Shown piece after piece: positions 9,782 to 19,236 of a DNA stretch of 64,000 nt. The stretch comes from DATFVA01 sp963745945 (GTDB taxonomy: Bacteria > Bacteroidota > Ignavibacteria > Ignavibacteriales > Ignavibacteriaceae), in the NCBI GenBank assembly GCA_963745945.1, contig CAVUZG010000007.1:248001-312000 (forward strand). Direction: 5' to 3'. Position numbers and translations under genes: made by a program. The notes below the pieces were generated by a model. It was not told the DNA's origin and ran no database searches. It saw only the letters and a program-made list of their open reading frames with translations. Every line of letters begins with the position of its first letter. Position 1 is the stretch's first letter.

Positions 9782-10483
9782 ATGATATTACTTCCAGGTT
9801 CAGATCAGCAGTTAAAATTTCTTTTAAACTCTGTTGATACAAAGGATAAAGAAATATTAATCATCGGCAGCGGCACAATTGATATTGCAAAAAAATTGTT
9901 AGCTGCAGAACCGGCTGGAATACTAATTATTGTAGATGATTACGATACACTTATATCAATGCGGTATCAACTTGAAAAGGCGGAAGTGGATAATGTAGAA
10001 ATAAGATTAATGGAATTTGAGAATACAGATTTTAAGCCGGATTTCTTTGATATTGTTTTTGCCCAGGCGTCTGTGTCGGTTACCCGTAGAAATAAAATAA
10101 TTAAGGAAATAAGAAAAATTCTTAAACCCGGTGAAATATTTTGTGCGGGGGAAATTGTGAATCTCAAAGAAAATCCTCCTGCGTTTATTAGAGATATATG
10201 GAATTCATCCGATCTTCTTCCGTTATTAAATAGTGATTTGACTAAATATTACAAGGAAAAGGGATTTGAAGTTATCGAACAAAAGGATTTATCCTATACT
10301 CTGAGAGAATTTTACCAGCAAAGTGAAAAGATGCTTCATACAAAAAGTGAAGACTTAAGTGAAGAGGAAAAGAGTTACCACAAAAAATTATTAAAAAAAA
10401 TCAGCCACGAATCAAATGTGTATTTAAAGTTGGGCGGAAATACGTATATGGGTTTTACAGCTTTAATAATGAGGAAGAATTAG
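9782..10483 (+). CDS. Class I SAM-dependent methyltransferase
   Basis: A 233-residue protein with a Rossmann-type methyltransferase fold. Motif I is degenerate but present (ILIIGSGTIDIAK near residue 25), followed by an acidic strand end (LIIVDDYD) and the motif IV-like FFDIVFAQASVS. The loop ILKPGEIFCAGEIV matches the common LKPGG step. The C-terminus is helical and unusual. The target is unknown; it could be a small molecule or a cofactor. It ends 2 bases before rlmD begins, so the two are probably one operon. Confidence 0.75.
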   Translation: MILLPGSDQQLKFLLNSVDTKDKEILIIGSGTIDIAKKLLAAEPAGILIIVDDYDTLISMRYQLEKAEVDNVEIRLMEFENTDFKPDFFDIVFAQASVSVTRRNKIIKEIRKILKPGEIFCAGEIVNLKENPPAFIRDIWNSSDLLPLLNSDLTKYYKEKGFEVIEQKDLSYTLREFYQQSEKMLHTKSEDLSEEEKSYHKKLLKKISHESNVYLKLGGNTYMGFTALIMRKN

Positions 10484-10485
10484 AA

Positions 10486-11914
10486 TTGAAACGAGGCAAT
10501 ATATTAGAACTTCAAATTGAAAAATATGCTTTCGAAGGAAAGGGGATTTCAAAGGTTCAAAAGGACGATGGGGAAAATAGAAAAATGGGTTTCGTTATTT
10601 TTGTACACGGATCTTATCCGGGTGATAAGGTTGAAGCGAGGATCACTAAAACAAAAAAATCGTATGCTGAAGCTGTAGTTAATAAAATAATCTCCCCGTC
10701 TCCATTCAGAATTGATGCTAAATGCAGATACTTTGGTACTTGCGGAGGCTGCAAACAGCAGGATTTAAATTATTCCGCTCAGATCCGCTACAAACAGGAA
10801 CAGGTTAAGGAGATTTTTGAGAAACTTGGCGGATTAAATGACTTTGAAACTGAAGATATCATTCCTTCTGAAAAAATATTTTACTACAGGAATAAAATGG
10901 AATTTTCTTTTTCAGAAAAGCGATGGCTGACAAAGGATGAGATTATTTCAGGTGAACAATTTGATAAAGATTTCGGGTTAGGCTTACATGTTCCGGGTGT
11001 GTATGATAAAGTTCTCGATATTACTGAATGTTTTCTTCAATCAGAGTTGAGTAATGATATATTAAATTTTACAAGAAAATTCTTTTAAAGAAAAAAACGT
11101 CCCTGTCTACTCAACACACACTCACAAAGGATTCCTGCGAAACCTTGTTATAAAACAATCGCACAAGACTGATGATTTGATGGTGAATCTTGTTACTGCA
11201 TCAGAAGACCATGAGTTAATGAAAGAATATTCGAATCAATTAAAAAAAGAAGTCCCACAAATAACAACTATCATTAATAATATAAATCTTAAAAAAGCTG
11301 CTGTAGCCACCGGCGACTATGAAAAAGTTATTTACGGTGATGGATTTATTTACGATTACATTGGTAAATATAAATTCAGGATTAGTGCAAATTCATTCTT
11401 CCAGACCAATACCCTGCAGGCGGAAAATCTTTATAATACAGCCTTAGGATTTGCGGAATTAAAAGGAGATGAAATTGTCTACGATCTTTATTCAGGAGCT
11501 GGCACTATATCTATATATCTTTCTGATAAATCTAAAGAAGTTTACGCATTTGAATCGGTTGAATCTGCAGTGAATGATGCAAAAGAGAATGCAGTCATTA
11601 ATAATATTGCAAATGTCCGTTTTATTACAGCGGACCTATATAAATCCTTTCTGCCGCTGGTTGAAGAAAAGAAACTCGCGAAACCGGATAAAATTATTAT
11701 CGATCCGCCACGAAGCGGAATGCATAAAAACACTGTTGATGATGTAATAAAATTAAATCCGGAACGAATAGTTTATGTGAGCTGTAACCCAACCACCCAG
11801 GTTAGAGATATTAAAATATTAATTGAAGCAGGTTATAATTTAGTTAAGATTAGACCCGTTGATATGTTTCCCCATACCTACCATATTGAAAATGTTGCAC
11901 TCCTAATTAAATAG
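10486..11914 (+). CDS. rlmD: 23S rRNA (uracil-5-)-methyltransferase RlmD-like, interrupted by a +1 frameshift
   Basis: The enzyme methylates U1939-type uracil in 23S rRNA. The first frame (TTG start at 10486) carries the TRAM domain (residues 1-65) and the iron-sulfur cysteines KCRYFGTCGGC near residue 78, with a fourth Cys in DITECF. It stops at 11086-11088 after FTRKFF. The second frame, starting by hand at 11087 (KEKNVPVYSTHTHKG), holds the Rossmann domain (YDLYSGAGTIS) and the catalytic Cys in YVSCNPTTQ. Both halves are needed. One extra T in the TTTT run at 11083-11086 explains the break, and the total length is 3n+1. This may be sequencing error, a real null allele, or less likely a +1 slip at UUU-UAA. 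Confidence 0.9.
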
Positions 11915-11928
11915 AAAAATTGTTATTC

Positions 11929-12195
11929 CTATTCATAATGTGTCCACATTCGAATAACTTTTACAATCTTTATTTTTGTATAAACTTGGTAAACGATTCT
12001 ATGTTGTATATTTATTCTACGTGAAAATGCTCCGCTCAAATCACCTAAAAGTTTTTCAAAATTAGGCGGATTTTTAAAAGGATCTTCCTCTAATATTTTT
12101 AAAATAGATTCTGCTTTTTGTTTCAACCCTGCTGGTTTTAATTTCTTAGCATCCTTCAGCGCCTGTTTTGTAAAAACTATTTTCCACTTTACCAT
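11929..12195 (-). CDS. YoeB/Txe-family toxin (mRNA endonuclease)
   Basis: An 88-residue RelE-superfamily toxin that cleaves mRNA on the ribosome. The C-terminal half SRRINIQHRIVYQV followed by VIRMWTHYE is diagnostic for Txe/YoeB; the Arg/His residues and the final Tyr-Glu agree with the usual active site. It is translated with a 7-base overlap from the antitoxin gene, the usual antitoxin-first order. It converges with rlmD, leaving 14 bases between the stops. Confidence 0.92.
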   Translation of the reverse strand: MVKWKIVFTKQALKDAKKLKPAGLKQKAESILKILEEDPFKNPPNFEKLLGDLSGAFSRRINIQHRIVYQVYTKIKIVKVIRMWTHYE

Positions 12196-12431
12196 ACAAC
12201 TTTTGATGACAAATTTTCGACAGGTTCTTTCATTCCTTTAACTATTGATTCCCTCATTCCGGGAATTGACATCAAGTATAATGTCTCCTGTATGGATCTC
12301 CAATCTTCTTCCGAAATCAGTACAGCATTTGATCTTTTACCAGTAATCTGAATCGGTTCACTATCGTCGGTGGTCTTATCAATCAATTTATAAATGTTCT
12401 TTCTTGCTTCTGTTGCTGTTATTGTCCTCAT
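12189..12431 (-). CDS. YefM/Phd-family antitoxin
   Basis: An 80-residue antitoxin that binds DNA with its N-terminus (MRTITATEARKNIYKLI) and neutralises the toxin with its C-terminus. I start at the ATG at 12431 because the family N-terminus begins there, AAGG stands a few bases upstream, and the operator lies just beyond. A longer in-frame start at 12518 would run into rsmI and adds no family sequence. It should repress its own operon. Confidence 0.93.
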   Translation of the reverse strand: MRTITATEARKNIYKLIDKTTDDSEPIQITGKRSNAVLISEEDWRSIQETLYLMSIPGMRESIVKGMKEPVENLSSKVVW

Positions 12432-12449
12432 TTTACAACCTTTTTTAAT

Positions 12450-12475
12450 AAACGTACGTAATAATGTACGTAAAT
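12450..12475. promoter_or_regulatory. Probable YefM-type operator/promoter of the toxin-antitoxin operon
   Basis: Two copies of a palindromic core, ACGTACGT at 12452-12459 and TGTACGTA at 12465-12472, lie 20-40 bases upstream of the antitoxin start. YefM-type repressors are known to bind paired short palindromes with a TGTACA-like core. The assignment is by position and resemblance. Confidence 0.6.
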
Positions 12476-12489
12476 GCAACTGAAAAATA

Positions 12490-13167
12490 TTATCCCTTAT
12501 TATTAACCAACAAAACAAATTCTCCTTTTAAATTTTTCTGCTCGGTAAGTTTCAGAATTTCCTCGGCCGTGCCGCGGTAAAACCTCTCATCTTTTTTTGT
12601 TAATTCAAATGCCAGTACAACTGGTATATTTTTACCAAGAATTTTTACAACATCCGCCAATAATGATTTAAGACGGTAGGGAGTATCCAGAAAAATTATT
12701 ACATTTTTCATATACTTTAATTTAAATAGTTCCTGTCTCCTGATATCCTTTTTGGGAGAAAGCCAGCCGTAATAGAAGAACTTTTCAAAATCTAATCCGG
12801 AACCGACTAACGCAGGCAGCAGAGAACTTGCGCCGGGAACAGGCACTACATTTATCTTTTGAGAAATGCATAAATCAACAAGCAGATGTCCGGGATCGGA
12901 GAAAAGAGGAGTTCCACAATCTGAAATAAGAGCAGCATTACTTCCATTCAGAATTTTCAAAAGAATATCATTAACAATTTCTTTTTCATTGTGTTCGTTT
13001 AATGCAATAAGTTCTTTCTCAATTTTGTATTGAGCAAGAAGTCTTCTTCCCTCTTTATATTCTTCGCAAATAATAAAATCAACGTCCCGAAGAATCTTTA
13101 ATGCACGGAGCGTTATATCATCATAATTTCCTATCGGCACTGAAACTAAAAACAAATTATTGTTCAT
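12490..13167 (-). CDS. rsmI: 16S rRNA (cytidine-2'-O)-methyltransferase RsmI
   Basis: A 225-residue SAM enzyme of the tetrapyrrole methylase fold that 2'-O-methylates C1402 of 16S rRNA. It begins FLVSVPIGNYDDITLRALK, the normal RsmI start, and has CEEYKEGRRLL and the SDCGTPLFSDPG motif near residue 84. It is shorter than E. coli RsmI because the C-terminal extension is missing, as in several Bacteroidota homologues. It lies upstream of the toxin-antitoxin operon on the same strand. Confidence 0.9.
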   Translation of the reverse strand: MNNNLFLVSVPIGNYDDITLRALKILRDVDFIICEEYKEGRRLLAQYKIEKELIALNEHNEKEIVNDILLKILNGSNAALISDCGTPLFSDPGHLLVDLCISQKINVVPVPGASSLLPALVGSGLDFEKFFYYGWLSPKKDIRRQELFKLKYMKNVIIFLDTPYRLKSLLADVVKILGKNIPVVLAFELTKKDERFYRGTAEEILKLTEQKNLKGEFVLLVNNKG

Positions 13168-13218
13168 ATACTAAATTATTTCCGTAAAAAAGTAATATTT
13201 ATTTTCCATATGTATACA

Positions 13219-13259
13219 AATGTACGTAATTTTACATCGCCACTTAAAACGTAATTTTA
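13219..13259. promoter_or_regulatory. Direct repeats and TA-like box between rsmI and the subtilase gene
   Basis: ACGTAATTTTA occurs at 13224-13234 and again at 13249-13259, 25 bases apart on the same helix strand. The first copy overlaps AATGTACGTAA (13219-13229), an 11-mer that also forms part of the TA operator at 12463-12473. Spacing and position between divergent genes suggest a regulator site. This is inference. Confidence 0.35.
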
Positions 13260-13373
13260 GATTAATGGCTAAATTCATCATATCGTCATCCAAAAAGCAT
13301 CTTCCTGATGTAGAATATTCAAATTATATAATTCAATTTATTTCAATATCAATTAAAGCGTACGGGGATCTTT

Positions 13374-16169
13374 ATGTCTCATAAAAAAATTATAATAGTA
13401 TTGTGTGTTTTTATTTCTGCCTTTTTATATGCGCAGGATTCAACACAAACATTTCTCGATCTGAATCCTACCGGTGTATCTGAATTCCTTAGTTTGCATC
13501 CCGAATATGACGGAAGAGGAACAATTATTTTTGTGCTTGATACCGGGGTGGATATGGGGATCGAAGGATTACAGAAGACTTCAACAGGTGAATCAAAAGT
13601 AATCGATGTTCGGGACTTTACCGGTGAGGGTGATATTCCTATTTATGAAGCCGAAGAGGATGACGGGAATTTTGTAAATGAAGATTTGGATTATTCAGTT
13701 AAAGGAGCTGATAAACTTAAATCCGCAGATGGAAATTATTTTATCGGGGTACTTACCGAAAAACAACTTATAAATTCCGCTTCCCATTCTGCTGATCTTA
13801 ATGGCAACGGGAATACAAATGATAAATATTATATGGTTGCCTTTCAGGATAATTCAGGTGACTGGGTTGTTTATATCGATACAAACGACAACGGCGATCT
13901 GTCTGATGAAAAACCAATAAAGGATTATTATAAAGATCATCAGTATTTTCATATTACTCGGTCAAATTCTCCCGCGCCTATAACCTTTGCACTTAACATC
14001 TTTCCGGATGAACAAAAAATTTCTCTTTTCTTTGATGATGGTTCTCATGGAACCCACGTTGCCGGTATTGCCGCCGGTTATATGATTGACGGCTCAACGG
14101 TAAACGGTGTTGCCCCCGGCGCACAAGTGATCGCTTTAAAACTTGGTAATAATTTGTTTCCCGGCGGGGCAACCGTTACTGAAAGTATGAAAAAAGCTTA
14201 CTTGTACGCGGACAAAATATCAAAAGAAAGAAAAGAACCATGCATTGTTAATATGAGTTTTGGTATTGGTTCTGAAATTGAGGGACATGCAGAAATGGAA
14301 TCGTTCCTGAATAAGCTTATGAAAGATAATCCTTACCTGTACATCTGTGTTGCAAATGGTAATGAAGGTCCGGGAATTTCTTCAACGGGACTTCCATCAG
14401 CAGCAGATTATCTGTTTTCATCCGGTGCTGTTTTAACTAAAAGTGTGGGCAGGGATCTTTATGGAGCAAAATTAAATCACGATATAATTCTTTACTTCTC
14501 TTCAAGAGGAGGTGAGGTAGATAAACCCGATGTGGTTTCCCCGGGTGCGGCTTTTTCAACAGTTCCGAATTTCTCTCACTATGACAGATTCTGGGGAACA
14601 AGTATGGCTTCACCTTATTCTACGGGAGTAATGTCACTACTTTTAAGTGCTGCTGTTAAAGAATATCCCGATACAAAAATTCCATCTGAACTGCTTTACA
14701 AAGCAGTAAGACAGAGCGCAACATATATGGAAAATTATTCCTGGCTTGATCAGGGACATGGTTATATAAATGCTGCAAAAGCCTGGGAACTTCTGAAAAA
14801 ATACATTGATGCAGGTGAAGTTAAAAACTACGAACATTATACAATTACTTCCTTAGCGCCGAATATGCCGGATAATAAAGCTCCAAATCTTTATATCCGT
14901 GATGGTTCCTTTATCACAGGTAAAGAAAATTTCAACTTCACAATAAGAAGAGATAATTTTCAGGGTAAAGATAAATTCTACCGCGGATATAATATTAAAA
15001 GTGATAAAGACTGGTTGATTCCCGTTCAGAAAAAAACCTATATCCGTGATAACCAGTCTGCTTCTGTAAATGTACAATTTGATAAATCTAAAATGGAAAA
15101 ACCGGGATTATACTGTGGAAGAATTTCCGCAACCCGTGATGATAATACAAAAATGCCTGAATTTGATATGCTCGCAACCGTTGTTATTCCATATGAATTT
15201 AATGCATCAAATAATTATAAGATGGAATGGAATAATGAAAAGGTTAATGTTGGAATGATTAACCGGTATTTTGTTGAGATGCCCGCAGGACAAACAACAA
15301 TGCATATAAAGCTGACTAAAGCGGGCAAAGAATATACCTTTGTTCGTTACAGAATAGCTGATCCTGACGGAGTACCGATTGAACTTTCATCGCCGTTATA
15401 CTCTTTGAATGATAATGAATCGATCGAAAAGAATTATTACAATTTCCAGCCCGGTGTTTACGAGGTTATGGTCGAAGGGATTTTTCTTGCTGACACTACT
15501 TCAAGCTATAACTTGACAATTGAATTTAACAGTATAAAAAGAACCGATAACAACGAACTTACGGGAACAAATAAAACAATTAATGTAATTGATTATTTTA
15601 ATAATCATAAATCTTATTCTGTTTCGGGAGAAATTGACGGATATGTCAGGAATCATGAAGTTAATTTGAACGGAAAAGGACTTTATAAATACCCGTTTAG
15701 TTTCCAACCGGGTGAAACATCAAAAAGTTTTGAAGTAATTTTAAGCAAGGAAAATTTCAATAAAGTTACTGATTTTACTTTTCAGGTTTTGGACGATAGC
15801 GGAGTTGCAATTGCACAGGACGGATTGAGCTACCGTACGGGGACTATTAAGGTTACTCCCGGTGATGTTACAGAAGGTTCTAATCTCACACTTGAGATTA
15901 TTCCGGCTTTTACAAATGCAAGTGACAGTATGACAATTGCCGTAAAAGAAGAAACTGAGATGGATTCGAAAACAGATTTTTCAATTTCAGGAAGTTCTAA
16001 TGGAAGTGCCTCGCTTTATCCTTCAATTGAACAGAAATTGTATCTCAACTATTCAAAGCCATCGTTTGATGTGCCCGAAGGTTCAAAAGCTTACGGAACA
16101 ATTACATTTACATCTTCAGCTTCAAAAGAAACTGAATATGAATTACCAATTACTATCAACTTCAAATAG
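13374..16169 (+). CDS. Secreted S8 subtilisin-like peptidase, tripeptidyl-peptidase II-like
   Basis: A 931-residue exported serine protease with a signal peptide (IIIVLCVFISAFLYAQ). The triad is Asp56 in FVLDTGVDMG, His225 in DDGSHGTHVAG and Ser410 in WGTSMASPYS. About 170 residues lie between Asp and His, far more than in simple subtilisins; such an insertion is typical of the TPPII group. The long C-terminal half (from about residue 480) looks like beta-sandwich domains. There is no T9SS tail, so it probably stays in the periplasm or is exported another way. It stands 11 bases before the OPT transporter gene, so peptide release and uptake may be coupled. Confidence 0.93.
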   Translation: MSHKKIIIVLCVFISAFLYAQDSTQTFLDLNPTGVSEFLSLHPEYDGRGTIIFVLDTGVDMGIEGLQKTSTGESKVIDVRDFTGEGDIPIYEAEEDDGNFVNEDLDYSVKGADKLKSADGNYFIGVLTEKQLINSASHSADLNGNGNTNDKYYMVAFQDNSGDWVVYIDTNDNGDLSDEKPIKDYYKDHQYFHITRSNSPAPITFALNIFPDEQKISLFFDDGSHGTHVAGIAAGYMIDGSTVNGVAPGAQVIALKLGNNLFPGGATVTESMKKAYLYADKISKERKEPCIVNMSFGIGSEIEGHAEMESFLNKLMKDNPYLYICVANGNEGPGISSTGLPSAADYLFSSGAVLTKSVGRDLYGAKLNHDIILYFSSRGGEVDKPDVVSPGAAFSTVPNFSHYDRFWGTSMASPYSTGVMSLLLSAAVKEYPDTKIPSELLYKAVRQSATYMENYSWLDQGHGYINAAKAWELLKKYIDAGEVKNYEHYTITSLAPNMPDNKAPNLYIRDGSFITGKENFNFTIRRDNFQGKDKFYRGYNIKSDKDWLIPVQKKTYIRDNQSASVNVQFDKSKMEKPGLYCGRISATRDDNTKMPEFDMLATVVIPYEFNASNNYKMEWNNEKVNVGMINRYFVEMPAGQTTMHIKLTKAGKEYTFVRYRIADPDGVPIELSSPLYSLNDNESIEKNYYNFQPGVYEVMVEGIFLADTTSSYNLTIEFNSIKRTDNNELTGTNKTINVIDYFNNHKSYSVSGEIDGYVRNHEVNLNGKGLYKYPFSFQPGETSKSFEVILSKENFNKVTDFTFQVLDDSGVAIAQDGLSYRTGTIKVTPGDVTEGSNLTLEIIPAFTNASDSMTIAVKEETEMDSKTDFSISGSSNGSASLYPSIEQKLYLNYSKPSFDVPEGSKAYGTITFTSSASKETEYELPITINFK

Positions 16170-16180
16170 GGTAATATATT

Positions 16181-18163
16181 ATGAGTGAACATACAGAAAA
16201 AGTTAAAGGTCTGCCGGAGAATGCCTACACAGAATTAAAACCGGGAGAAGAGTATGTCCCGATAATGAAAGCTGATCAAAACCCTGCCGAGGTTACTCCT
16301 TACTCGGTTATTATTGGTCTGCTGATGGCGGTTTTATTTTCTGCGGCGGCTGCTTACCTTGGATTAAAAATCGGTCAGGTTTTTGAAGCAGCTATTCCCA
16401 TTGCAATTATTGCAGTTGGTCTTTCTGCCGCACTGAAAAAGAAAGGTGCTCTCGGACAGAATGTAATTATTCAATCAATCGGGCAAAACTCAGGATTGAT
16501 TGTAGCCGGTGCGATATTTACAATACCCGCACTTTATATTCTACACCTTGATGCGCAATTCTTCCAGATATTTTTTGCATCTGTATTCGGTGGAATACTT
16601 GGAATTCTTTTCCTGATTCCTTTCAGGAAATATTTCGTTGCGGAAATGCATGGCAAGTTCCCTTTCCCTGAAGCAACTGCAACCACAGAAATACTTGTTG
16701 CGGGTGAGAAAGGCGGAAAACAGGCACTGGTACTTGTTGTTAGCGGATTGATAGGCGGTCTTTATGATTTTATAGTTGCAACATTCGGCTGGTGGAGTGA
16801 AACTTTCACAACACGTGTTTTCGGATTCGGTGAAGTTATGGCTGATAAATTTAAACTCGTCTTCCGTCTAAATATCGGCGCTGCAGTTATGGGACTCGGA
16901 TACATTGTTGGCCTGAAATACGCAGCTATTATTTGTGCCGGTTCGTTTGTCTCGTGGTATCTGCTTGTTCCATTGGTGGCATATATAGGTGCTGATCTCG
17001 CAGTCCCGCTTGGTACAAATGTTACAAAACTCATCAGCCAGATGAGCGCAGAAGAAATATTCCGTAATTATATCAGGCAGGTTGGTATCGGCGGAATTGC
17101 AATGGCAGGAATAATCGGGATTATTCGTTCATCTAAAATTATTAAAGACGCCGTTTCAATGGGAGTTAAAGAATTATTCCACAAGAAAACCGCAGATGAT
17201 GAACACATAAGAACTCATCGTGATATGTCGATGAAGACAATCATTTTCGGACTTATTTTTACCACAATTCTTCTTCTTGTTTTCTTCCATTTCGGAGTTG
17301 TACACGATATTGGCTGGGCATTAACCGGTCTGTTCATAGTAATGTTAATTGCATTCCTTTTTACAACTGTTGCGGCAAATGCAATTGCAATTGTCGGTAC
17401 GAACCCCGTAAGCGGAATGACTTTGATGACACTTATTCTTTCATCAATCATCTTAACTTCGGTTGGTTTAAAAGGTGATTCAGGAATGGTTGCCGCATTA
17501 ATAATCGGCGGTGTTGTTTGTACTGCTCTTTCAATGGCAGGCGGTTTTATAACAGATTTGAAAATCGGTTACTGGCTGGGAACTTCCCCGTACAAACAGG
17601 AAAGATGGAAATTCCTTGGTGTGCTGGTATCAGCATTAACAGTTGGTTACGTTATAATGATACTAAACGATACTTACGGATTTACCGGTGAAGGTGCTTT
17701 GGTTGCACCACAGGCAAATGCAATGGCAGCGGTAATACAGCCGCTTATGGCACAGCAGCCTGCACCTTGGATGTTATATATAATCGGTGCAATTCTCGCT
17801 CTCGTTTTACAAATGATCGGTGTGCCGGCACTTGCTTTTGCTCTTGGCATGTACATTCCTCTTGATCTGAATACCCCGCTTCTTGTCGGCGGATTGATTG
17901 CATATTTTGTTTCAACAAGAAGTAAAGACGAAAAAGTAAATACTGCACGAAGAGAACGCGGAACTTTAATTGCATCAGGATTTATTGCCGGTGGTGCTTT
18001 AATGGGAGTTATAAGTGCATTCTTAAGATATCTCGGTTACAACTGGGTTAACCTCGAATGGGCTGAATCTCACTCGGCAGAATTACTTGCATTAATTATG
18101 TTTGCTGTTCTTTGTGTTTATATGATCTGGGATTCTTTAAGAGGAAAACCGGAAGCAGAATAA
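16181..18163 (+). CDS. OPT family oligopeptide transporter
   Basis: A 660-residue inner-membrane protein with about 14-16 hydrophobic segments. The N-terminus YVPIMKADQNPAEVTPYSVIIG and the next segment AAAAYLGLKIGQVFEAAIP are typical of bacterial OPT proteins, as is GKFPFPEATATTEIL near residue 160. The family takes up oligopeptides, in some cases metal chelates. It is cotranscribed with the subtilase upstream (11-base gap), which supports a peptide substrate. A terminator follows. Confidence 0.95.
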   Translation: MSEHTEKVKGLPENAYTELKPGEEYVPIMKADQNPAEVTPYSVIIGLLMAVLFSAAAAYLGLKIGQVFEAAIPIAIIAVGLSAALKKKGALGQNVIIQSIGQNSGLIVAGAIFTIPALYILHLDAQFFQIFFASVFGGILGILFLIPFRKYFVAEMHGKFPFPEATATTEILVAGEKGGKQALVLVVSGLIGGLYDFIVATFGWWSETFTTRVFGFGEVMADKFKLVFRLNIGAAVMGLGYIVGLKYAAIICAGSFVSWYLLVPLVAYIGADLAVPLGTNVTKLISQMSAEEIFRNYIRQVGIGGIAMAGIIGIIRSSKIIKDAVSMGVKELFHKKTADDEHIRTHRDMSMKTIIFGLIFTTILLLVFFHFGVVHDIGWALTGLFIVMLIAFLFTTVAANAIAIVGTNPVSGMTLMTLILSSIILTSVGLKGDSGMVAALIIGGVVCTALSMAGGFITDLKIGYWLGTSPYKQERWKFLGVLVSALTVGYVIMILNDTYGFTGEGALVAPQANAMAAVIQPLMAQQPAPWMLYIIGAILALVLQMIGVPALAFALGMYIPLDLNTPLLVGGLIAYFVSTRSKDEKVNTARRERGTLIASGFIAGGALMGVISAFLRYLGYNWVNLEWAESHSAELLALIMFAVLCVYMIWDSLRGKPEAE

Positions 18164-18186
18164 AAACAAATTATATTTCAATTAAT

Positions 18187-18217
18187 AAAAGGGCTCGCAT
18201 CTGCGGGCCTTTTTTTA
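18187..18217 (+). terminator. Rho-independent terminator after the OPT gene
   Basis: An 11-bp stem built from AAAGGGCTCGC and GCGGGCCTTT with two G-T pairs encloses a 4-base loop. It is followed by seven T residues. Confidence 0.88.
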
Positions 18218-18292
18218 TTATCAGTTTAAATGATTTAATTACTTATTCAAATAATCATTATTTTAAACCAGCAATAATAAATCTACCGGCAT

Positions 18293-19090
18293 ATGAGTAT
18301 TCATCCGACAGCAATAATAGAAAAAGAAGTTATTCTTGGTAATAATATTGAGATTGGCGCTTTTTCTGTAATAAGAGGAAAAGTAGAGCTTGGTGAAGGC
18401 TGTATAATTAAGGATCATGCTGTGCTTTACGGACCATTGAAAATGGGGACCGGAAATGTTGTTCATCCCGGCGCAGTGGTGGGCAATATAAACCAGGATT
18501 TGAAATACAAGGGAGAACCATCCCAGGTAATTATCGGCGATAATAATTCAATAAGGGAATGTGTAACCATTCAGCAGGGCACAATTGCAAATGAAGGTAA
18601 AACTATAATCGGAAACAATAATCTTATTATGGCTTACTCTCATATTGCACATGATTGTATGCTCGGGAACAATATTATAATCGCAAACGGAACACAGTTT
18701 GCCGGACATATAATAATAAAAGATTTTGCTTACATAGGCGGACTTGTGGGTGTTCACCAGTTTGTAACAATCGGACAAAATTGCTTTATAGGTTTTATGA
18801 GCCGCATAAACAGGGATGTTCCGCCGTTTGTAATTATGGAGGGTAACCCGGCGCGGGAAAGAAGCATAAACACGGAAGGATTGAAAAGAAAGAATTTTAG
18901 TCCGGAAGATATTGCAATTTTAAGAAAAGCATTTATAATTCTTTTTGTAAGCGGAAAAACTTATGCTGAAAAAATAGAGCTGCTTAAAGAAAAAGAATTT
19001 GCTGAAAACAATTATGTTCAGCAATTAATTGCCTCGGTTAAAGCAAGCTCACAAGGTAAAAACGGCAGATCACTTGAAGCTTTAAGGTAA
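18293..19090 (+). CDS. lpxA: Acyl-ACP--UDP-N-acetylglucosamine O-acyltransferase LpxA
   Basis: The first enzyme of lipid A synthesis, cytoplasmic, 265 residues, usual length. It is a left-handed beta helix of hexapeptide repeats, starting MSIHPTAIIEKEVILG. The catalytic His lies in SHIAHDCMLGN near residue 122. The GGLVGVHQFV block and the helical C-terminal part (NFSPEDIAILRKAF) agree with LpxA rather than LpxD. It is alone here, away from lpxC/fabZ, with which it often clusters. Its presence shows a Gram-negative envelope. Confidence 0.95.
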   Translation: MSIHPTAIIEKEVILGNNIEIGAFSVIRGKVELGEGCIIKDHAVLYGPLKMGTGNVVHPGAVVGNINQDLKYKGEPSQVIIGDNNSIRECVTIQQGTIANEGKTIIGNNNLIMAYSHIAHDCMLGNNIIIANGTQFAGHIIIKDFAYIGGLVGVHQFVTIGQNCFIGFMSRINRDVPPFVIMEGNPARERSINTEGLKRKNFSPEDIAILRKAFIILFVSGKTYAEKIELLKEKEFAENNYVQQLIASVKASSQGKNGRSLEALR

Positions 19091-19114
19091 AAGAGTAAAT
19101 ATTAGAAATGTAAC

Positions 19115-19185
19115 TGTCATGCTGAACTAGTTTCAGCATCTACCATATTGTTTAATAAAGACCCCGAACCAAGTTCGGGGTGAGA
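19115..19185. repeat. REP-like intergenic element of two adjacent hairpins
   Basis: Hairpin 1 is TGCTGAA (19120-19126) / TTCAGCA (19132-19138). Hairpin 2 is ACCCCGAAC (19161-19169) / GTTCGGGGT (19173-19181) with a 3-base loop. The phrases TGTCATGCTGAAC and GACCCCGAACCAAGTTCGGGGTGA resemble dispersed intergenic repeats I recall from Bacteroidota genomes. It lies between two converging genes and could also serve as a terminator for the minus-strand lipoprotein gene. Confidence 0.5.
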
Positions 19186-19236
19186 AATACAATTTCTGAT
19201 TAACAGATGCATTTATACTCTAATGTGCTAAATTCT

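Noticed and set aside
12432..12518. Longer start for the antitoxin
   Set aside because: The extra 29 residues overlap rsmI and the operator and lack family similarity.
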